This document shows, piece by piece, positions 59,635-64,000 of a stretch of 64,000 nt of DNA. A program made the position numbers and the translations under genes. Origin of the DNA: Motiliproteus sp963974645 (GTDB taxonomy: Bacteria > Pseudomonadota > Gammaproteobacteria > Pseudomonadales > Balneatricaceae); NCBI GenBank assembly GCA_963974645.1, contig CAXBEA010000002.1:1-64000 (forward strand), read 5' to 3'. The notes beneath the pieces were generated by a model. The model had not been told where the DNA came from. It saw only the letters and a list, made by a program, of their open reading frames with translations, and searched no databases. The number at the start of each line of letters is the position of its first letter. Within the stretch, counting starts at the first letter, position 1.

Positions 59635-60669
59635 CTACTTTAACCCGGGAGCATCAAACCCTAGCTGGGTAGAAATCGTTTTAGCAAATGTCACCCCCAT
59701 TCGCTCCGCCAGCTTCTCCCAAGTAGAGAGCGAGGGAGTGAAATTGACGATATGCTCTTCGCCCACTATCTCTCGTGCTACATAGCCCGCGCTACCCAAG
59801 CCATCAATCAACCCTAGCTCCAGCGCCTGCTCACCCGTCCAGATCAAACCACTGAAAAGCTCATCCGATTGTTTTAGCCGATCACCACGCCCTTTTTTAA
59901 CCTGCTCAATAAACTGCAGATGGGTAGTATCGAGCACGGATTTCCAAAACTCTTTCTCTGTCTCCTTTAAAGGCGTAAATGGATCCAAAAATGCTTTATG
60001 CTCTCCGGCAGTCACCAACCGACGCTCAATACCCAGCTTTTCTAGCACGCCGACAAAGCCAAAACTAGACGAGATAACACCTATAGATCCTACCAGGCTT
60101 GCTTTGTCGGCATAGATCTCATCGGCCGCAGCTGCGATGTAATACCCACCAGAGGCGCCGATATCACCGATCACGCTGTATAGCTTGATATCAGGATGGA
60201 GCACCCGCAGCCGCTTGATCTCATCATACACATAGCCCGACTGTACTGGACTACCGCCGGGACTGTTAATACGCAGAATAACGCCCCGCGTATTTTCATC
60301 GTCAAACGCCGCGCGCAGGCTATGAGCGATGCTATCGGCGTTGGCCTCGGTATCTGCCGCTATAGCACCGCTGATATCAACCAGCGCCGTATGCGGCTTA
60401 TTGCCAGCAATCTGCTCCGACCAGTTGCTATCCATAATCAGATAAAGCACTGCAAACAGATAAATAAAGGTTAACGATTTAAAAAAGATACCCCAGCGCC
60501 TAGATCGGCGATGCTCGACCGACAGACCGTTAACCATCTTCTCAATCAGCCGCCACTCTTTAGAACTCCCACCTGGATGTTCTTGCGGATTGGGATTTTG
60601 AGCAGAACTATTTTTAGCTGCTTGGTTTGCTTCAGAATTAGAGCCTGAGCCCCAGAGATTATCACTCAC
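59635..60669 (-). CDS. sppA: Signal peptide peptidase SppA-type serine protease
   Basis: 344 residues. N-terminal cytoplasmic part, one membrane helix (about 64-82), then an S49 peptidase domain: ILRINSPGGSPVQSGYVYDEI, GDIGASGGYYIAAAADEIYADKASLVGSIGVI (catalytic Ser in GSIGV) and LIDGLGSAGYV. Short single-domain form. Degrades cleaved signal peptides in the membrane. Followed upstream by the HAD gene, as in pseudomonads. Confidence 0.92.
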   Translation of the reverse strand: MSDNLWGSGSNSEANQAAKNSSAQNPNPQEHPGGSSKEWRLIEKMVNGLSVEHRRSRRWGIFFKSLTFIYLFAVLYLIMDSNWSEQIAGNKPHTALVDISGAIAADTEANADSIAHSLRAAFDDENTRGVILRINSPGGSPVQSGYVYDEIKRLRVLHPDIKLYSVIGDIGASGGYYIAAAADEIYADKASLVGSIGVISSSFGFVGVLEKLGIERRLVTAGEHKAFLDPFTPLKETEKEFWKSVLDTTHLQFIEQVKKGRGDRLKQSDELFSGLIWTGEQALELGLIDGLGSAGYVAREIVGEEHIVNFTPSLSTWEKLAERMGVTFAKTISTQLGFDAPGLK

Positions 60670-60700
60670 ACAATTGTCCTATCTATAACGGGCCAAAGGA

Positions 60701-61354
60701 TCATACTCGACGCTCGAGCCAATGCTCGAGCTCTTCAAAGCGATCAATAATACGCTGCGGCGAATGTTTACGCAGCCTCTCAGGATGATGCGCACCATAA
60801 GAAACACCTATAGATGCCATCCCAGCCGCAACCGCCATGGCTAGATCGTACTCGGTATCACCGACCATAACGGCTTCATCGACCTGGTAACCACTCACGC
60901 TCAATAGCTGCTCCAGCATTAAAGGATGCGGCTTAGACTTTGTCTCATCGGCGCAGCGGCTATAATCAAACGCGCCTCCGAGTCCGGTTTCTGCCAACAC
61001 CCTATCCAACCCCTTGCGACTTTTTCCGGTAGCCACCGCAAGCTGATAGCCGCTCTGACGAAGACGCGCAAGCCCCTCCACCACCCCCGGGAAAAACTCT
61101 GTAGGGGTATCATCCTGCTCTATATAGAAGTAACCATAACGCGTACGCATCTGCGCTTCCTTTGCCGCACTCAAGCCTCCGAATAGCTCATCAAACACCT
61201 CCGGCAAGCCCAAACCGATAATATTTCGAACCGCCTCAGGCCCCGGCACAGGCAAGGATTCAGCGGCTGCAGCTTTCTGCATAGAGCTGATAATCCTGTC
61301 AGCGGAGTCTATTAGAGTGCCATCCCAATCAAAAATAATTAACTTCAAATCCAC
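60701..61354 (-). CDS. HAD-superfamily phosphatase (phosphoglycolate-phosphatase-like)
   Basis: 217 residues. IFDWDGTLIDS with Asp9/Asp11, ATGKSRKGLDRVL as motif II, the Lys in KSKPHPLML and the acidic motif VMVGDTEYDLAMAVAAG. An HAD-IA hydrolase of the type found beside sppA and rluC in pseudomonads; rluC itself is not present here. Substrate unknown. Confidence 0.9.
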   Translation of the reverse strand: MDLKLIIFDWDGTLIDSADRIISSMQKAAAAESLPVPGPEAVRNIIGLGLPEVFDELFGGLSAAKEAQMRTRYGYFYIEQDDTPTEFFPGVVEGLARLRQSGYQLAVATGKSRKGLDRVLAETGLGGAFDYSRCADETKSKPHPLMLEQLLSVSGYQVDEAVMVGDTEYDLAMAVAAGMASIGVSYGAHHPERLRKHSPQRIIDRFEELEHWLERRV

Positions 61355-61502
61355 CTCGGAGCCACCTTGATACCCTCTTGTTACGATTTACAACCAAACT
61401 AAATATAAATTTTCACTCAAAATAACACTTTGGTTTGGCGAGCCAACAACCATAGGCTACCCTAGCCGCGTTGGAATATCATTTAAGTTATCAGGAGAGC
61501 CC

Positions 61503-61931
61503 ATGAACGACCTGCACGGCTACTATATCGAAGATCTCAGCGAGGGCATGACCGCCTCATTCGCCAAAACCATCTCCGAATCAGATGTCTACACCTTTGC
61601 CGGGATCACCGGCGACAACAATCCCGTCCATATCAATGCCGAATACGCCGCTCAGACCCTGTTTAAGGAGCGCATCGTCCACGGCATGTTCAGCGCAGGA
61701 CTGATCTCAGCCGTGCTGGGCACCAAGCTTCCCGGACCCGGTGCCATCTACATCGATCAGAACATCAAATTCAAAGCGCCAGTCAAGATTGGCGATACCG
61801 TTACAGCTACTGCCACCATCACCGAGATCAACACAGAGCGTCGTCGCGTCGTCTTAAATACTGTCTGCACCGTAAGCGGTAAAACTGTTGCCGCAGGAAG
61901 CGCAACCCTGATGGTTGACTCTAAAAACTAA
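61503..61931 (+). CDS. MaoC-like (R)-specific enoyl-CoA hydratase
   Basis: 142 residues, hot-dog fold. The hydratase motif is TGDNNPVHIN with Asp38 and His43, followed by HGMFSAGLISAVLGTKLPGPG. It matches PhaJ-type hydratases that make (R)-3-hydroxyacyl-CoA. TCAGGAGAGCCC gives a good ribosome site. It could feed PHA synthesis or beta-oxidation. Confidence 0.88.
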   Translation: MNDLHGYYIEDLSEGMTASFAKTISESDVYTFAGITGDNNPVHINAEYAAQTLFKERIVHGMFSAGLISAVLGTKLPGPGAIYIDQNIKFKAPVKIGDTVTATATITEINTERRRVVLNTVCTVSGKTVAAGSATLMVDSKN

Positions 61932-61949
61932 GCTAACTAGGAGCGCCTC

Positions 61950-62495
61950 ATGCTGATATCACCCAATAAAGCGTTATTGCTCGTCGTTGATATCCAGGAA
62001 AAACTGGTCCCGGCAGTCTGCCAGCCCGAACAACTGATCAAACAGACACGCTGGCTGATGGAGATTGCTACTTTACTCAAGGTTCCTGTCCTTGTGTCCG
62101 AGCAATACCCACAAGGGCTTGGACACACGGTAGCGGAGCTGGCAGAACTCGTCAGCACCGAACAGATCGTCGATAAGGTCTATTTTTCCTGTGCGGCAGA
62201 GTCGCCCTGTCTTGAAAAAATTCGCCAGCAACAGCGGAGTCAGATTGTAATCTGCGGCATGGAAGCTCATGTCTGTGTATTTCAAACAGCGGTCGGTTTA
62301 AAAGAACAGGGCTTCGACGTCTTCGTGGTCAGTGATCTTATCTCGTCTCGACACGAAGGTGATAAACAACTCGCCATTGCACGCCTGCAACAACTACAGA
62401 TCCAGATAGTCAGCCGTGAAATGGTCGCCTTTGAATGGATGGAAAAGTCTGGCACAGAAAGCTTTAAGGCGATCAGTAAAAATTATCTGCGCTGA
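61950..62495 (+). CDS. Cysteine hydrolase (isochorismatase-like, YcaC-type)
   Basis: 181 residues. Catalytic triad Asp14 (LLVVDIQEKLV), Lys76 (VDKVYFS) and Cys109 (GMEAHVCVFQTA). Hydrolyses an amide or imide; the substrate cannot be inferred. 18 bases after the MaoC gene with AGGAG upstream, so likely co-transcribed. Ends at a terminator. Confidence 0.9.
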   Translation: MLISPNKALLLVVDIQEKLVPAVCQPEQLIKQTRWLMEIATLLKVPVLVSEQYPQGLGHTVAELAELVSTEQIVDKVYFSCAAESPCLEKIRQQQRSQIVICGMEAHVCVFQTAVGLKEQGFDVFVVSDLISSRHEGDKQLAIARLQQLQIQIVSREMVAFEWMEKSGTESFKAISKNYLR

Positions 62496-62524
62496 TCCAG
62501 CCCTGCATAAGAAGCTGACATAGC

Positions 62525-62553
62525 AAAAAAGAGACTCCTGAGTCTCTTTTTTA
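62525..62553. terminator. Bidirectional rho-independent terminator
   Basis: AAAAAAGAGACT-CCTG-AGTCTCTTTTTT: perfect stem with A- and T-runs on both sides, between the cysteine hydrolase gene and convergent dsbD. Confidence 0.92.
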
Positions 62554-62582
62554 AATCGTGCAAAAAATAGTCAGCTTATCTA

Positions 62583-64000
62583 TTAAATACCGTTCAAATG
62601 CACCACAAAGGACTCAGGGTCAGGCACCCCGACCAGCATCTTGGCTGACTGCAGCGTTCCAGCCCGATCGTAGAACACTAACGCGGGTGGCCCGATGATA
62701 CCGTACCGCTGATAAAGCGCCTTTGCAGCCGCATCATTAGCCGTAACATCGACCTTTATAGTTACGAATCCTCGCAGTTTATTGATCACCGCCGTATCGG
62801 CAAAGGTATAGAATTCCAACTCCTTACAGGACACACACCAGTCAGCATAAAAGTCCAGCATCACCGGGCTCTGGCGAAGCTTCGCCTGCTCCAGTAACGG
62901 ATCCAACTGTTCGATGGAAGTAACCTTAGTGAAAGTTACCGACTCAGGGGTGGAAGCTACCGCTCTTCCTCCTAGCCCCTGTAAAGGCTGCAACAAAGAC
63001 CCCTGACCACTCGCAGCACCGATCAACAACATCACCGAGTAAATCAACAGCAACAGCCCCAGCGCCTTGCCCAACCGCACAGCAGCTCCTGCGCCTTGCT
63101 CGAACCGATCAAGGGCGTGCAAAAACACAGCACAACCCAGTAACACAACGGCTAGCAGAATCTGAGTTACGACCGCCGGAACAATTCTATCCAGCATCCA
63201 GACTGCCAATAGCAGCAATGCGACCCCAAACACCTGCTTGACTACATTCATCCAGGCGCCCGCTTTGGGTAATAACTTACCCGCAGAGCAGCCGATCAAG
63301 ATGAGCGGAGAACCCATTCCCATACTCAGCGTAAACAGCGCCAAGCCTCCCAGCACAGGATCACCTGTCTGACCGATATACACCAACGCTCCGGCCAAGG
63401 GAGCCGCCACACAGGGGCCTACAATGAGCGCAGACAGAAAGCCCATGATGGCGACACCGAGCAGATGACCACCCTGTTGGCTCCGGCTAACCCGATTCAG
63501 CGCATTCTGGAATGAAGCAGGAACCTGCAGCTGGTAAAACCCAAACATCGACAGCGACAGCACCACAAATAAGCCGCTAAATATCGAGATAATCCAGGGG
63601 TTTTGAAAGCTGGCTTGAAGATTCTCACCAAACAGCCCAGCCAACACGCCAATCAGGGTATAGGTCAGACTCATCGACAGCACGTAAACCAGAGAAAGGA
63701 CGAAAGCCTTCCGGGTTGTGACCTGCTCACCCTGCCCGGCAATCACTCCCGCCAAAATAGGTATCATCGGAAACACACAGGGGGTCAAGGATAATGCTAG
63801 CCCTGCTAGAAAAAACAGTCCGAGGGTGAGCCAAAGATTACCGCTGGACAGCTGATCTATAAATTGTTTAGGGTCTGTCAGTGAGAGTTCGAAATCGGCT
63901 GGCTGCGCAGTCTCCACCAAACCCGGCAACCCAGCAGCCAGCAACGGCACCTGCGTCAACGGCTCTGATTTTTCAACCGGAGGGTAACAGATACCGCCCT
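62583..64000 (-). CDS. dsbD: Thiol:disulfide interchange protein DsbD, N-terminus beyond the window
   Basis: The frame is open to the window edge. The first visible residues (GGICYPPVEKSEPLTQVPL) are the end of the periplasmic alpha domain, including its GxCYPP redox Cys, so the true start lies outside. The eight-helix beta domain has the redox Cys pair in SLTPCVFPMIPILAG and VGPCVAAPLAG. The C-terminal thioredoxin-like gamma domain has FYADWCVSCKELE. Moves electrons from cytoplasmic thioredoxin to periplasmic DsbC/CcmG partners, and thus also supports maturation of c-type cytochromes such as the one at 3324-4124. Confidence 0.93.
   Translation of the reverse strand, partial: GGICYPPVEKSEPLTQVPLLAAGLPGLVETAQPADFELSLTDPKQFIDQLSSGNLWLTLGLFFLAGLALSLTPCVFPMIPILAGVIAGQGEQVTTRKAFVLSLVYVLSMSLTYTLIGVLAGLFGENLQASFQNPWIISIFSGLFVVLSLSMFGFYQLQVPASFQNALNRVSRSQQGGHLLGVAIMGFLSALIVGPCVAAPLAGALVYIGQTGDPVLGGLALFTLSMGMGSPLILIGCSAGKLLPKAGAWMNVVKQVFGVALLLLAVWMLDRIVPAVVTQILLAVVLLGCAVFLHALDRFEQGAGAAVRLGKALGLLLLIYSVMLLIGAASGQGSLLQPLQGLGGRAVASTPESVTFTKVTSIEQLDPLLEQAKLRQSPVMLDFYADWCVSCKELEFYTFADTAVINKLRGFVTIKVDVTANDAAAKALYQRYGIIGPPALVFYDRAGTLQSAKMLVGVPDPESFVVHLNGI

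Overview
The window is chromosomal DNA of a gammaproteobacterium, most likely a marine or aquatic member of the Oceanospirillales/Pseudomonadales side of the class. This is inference from gene content. The fatty-acid block yceD-rpmF-plsX-fabD-fabG-acpP-fabF-pabC-mltG-tmk-holB-pilZ-tatD, with maf, sppA and a HAD gene upstream and no fabH between plsX and fabD, has the order I associate with pseudomonads. tusDCBE, rlmD, trmO, ubiF-like and dsbD are typical of the class.

Layout. 1-1411: IS debris, with an IS3-type transposase end lying inside an IS66-type tnpB. 1501-3083: a ubiquinone hydroxylase and a small TPR protein. 3324-8152 (minus strand): the most unusual locus, four genes that together look like a transmembrane electron-transfer chain. 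They encode a Met-rich repeat protein with a Spy/CpxP-like C-terminal domain, a membrane-anchored FAD/NAD(P) reductase fused to a 2Fe-2S ferredoxin, a b-type cytochrome membrane protein and a periplasmic heptaheme cytochrome c. 8153-11700: a rearranged segment with a truncated second copy of the Met-rich gene and its upstream region. The two copies flank a DUF3141 (PHA-synthase-like) gene and the 3' remnant of a group II intron.

12025-23453: mostly housekeeping and transport genes (trmO, rlmD, ppaC, aldo/keto reductase, TSUP and SulP transporters, YceH, a PQQ sugar dehydrogenase). 23902-25970: a decayed stretch. It holds a 54-codon remnant of a glutamine amidotransferase, an intact cytochrome b561-type gene, and a DUF1924/SHP cytochrome gene that has lost its heme-binding middle. 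26087-30701: an atypical isocitrate dehydrogenase with an internal duplication, then the tusDCBE sulfur-relay genes, a hydroxypyruvate-isomerase-like gene and a CheW. 31289-32600: a long gene-poor region with two perfect FNR/ANR-type boxes, two DnaA boxes, excess GATC sites and a 46-codon ORF with a strong ribosome binding site. It precedes a carboxyethylornithine-synthase-like dehydrogenase and a BCCT transporter.

35548-43186: an exonuclease apparently started at CTG, a cNMP/CBS/DUF294 protein, and an osmolyte ABC importer (proV, proW, proX) with a divergent MarR regulator. 44058-48702: a P-type cation ATPase and a DUF432-MscS pair. With the BCCT and Pro systems, these make ion and osmotic balance a recurring theme. 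48699-61354: the fatty-acid/replication/cell-envelope cluster. 61503-64000: a MaoC hydratase, a cysteine hydrolase and the 3' part of dsbD, which runs off the window.

No tRNA, rRNA or CRISPR array was recognised. All domain calls are from motif reading, without database searches.
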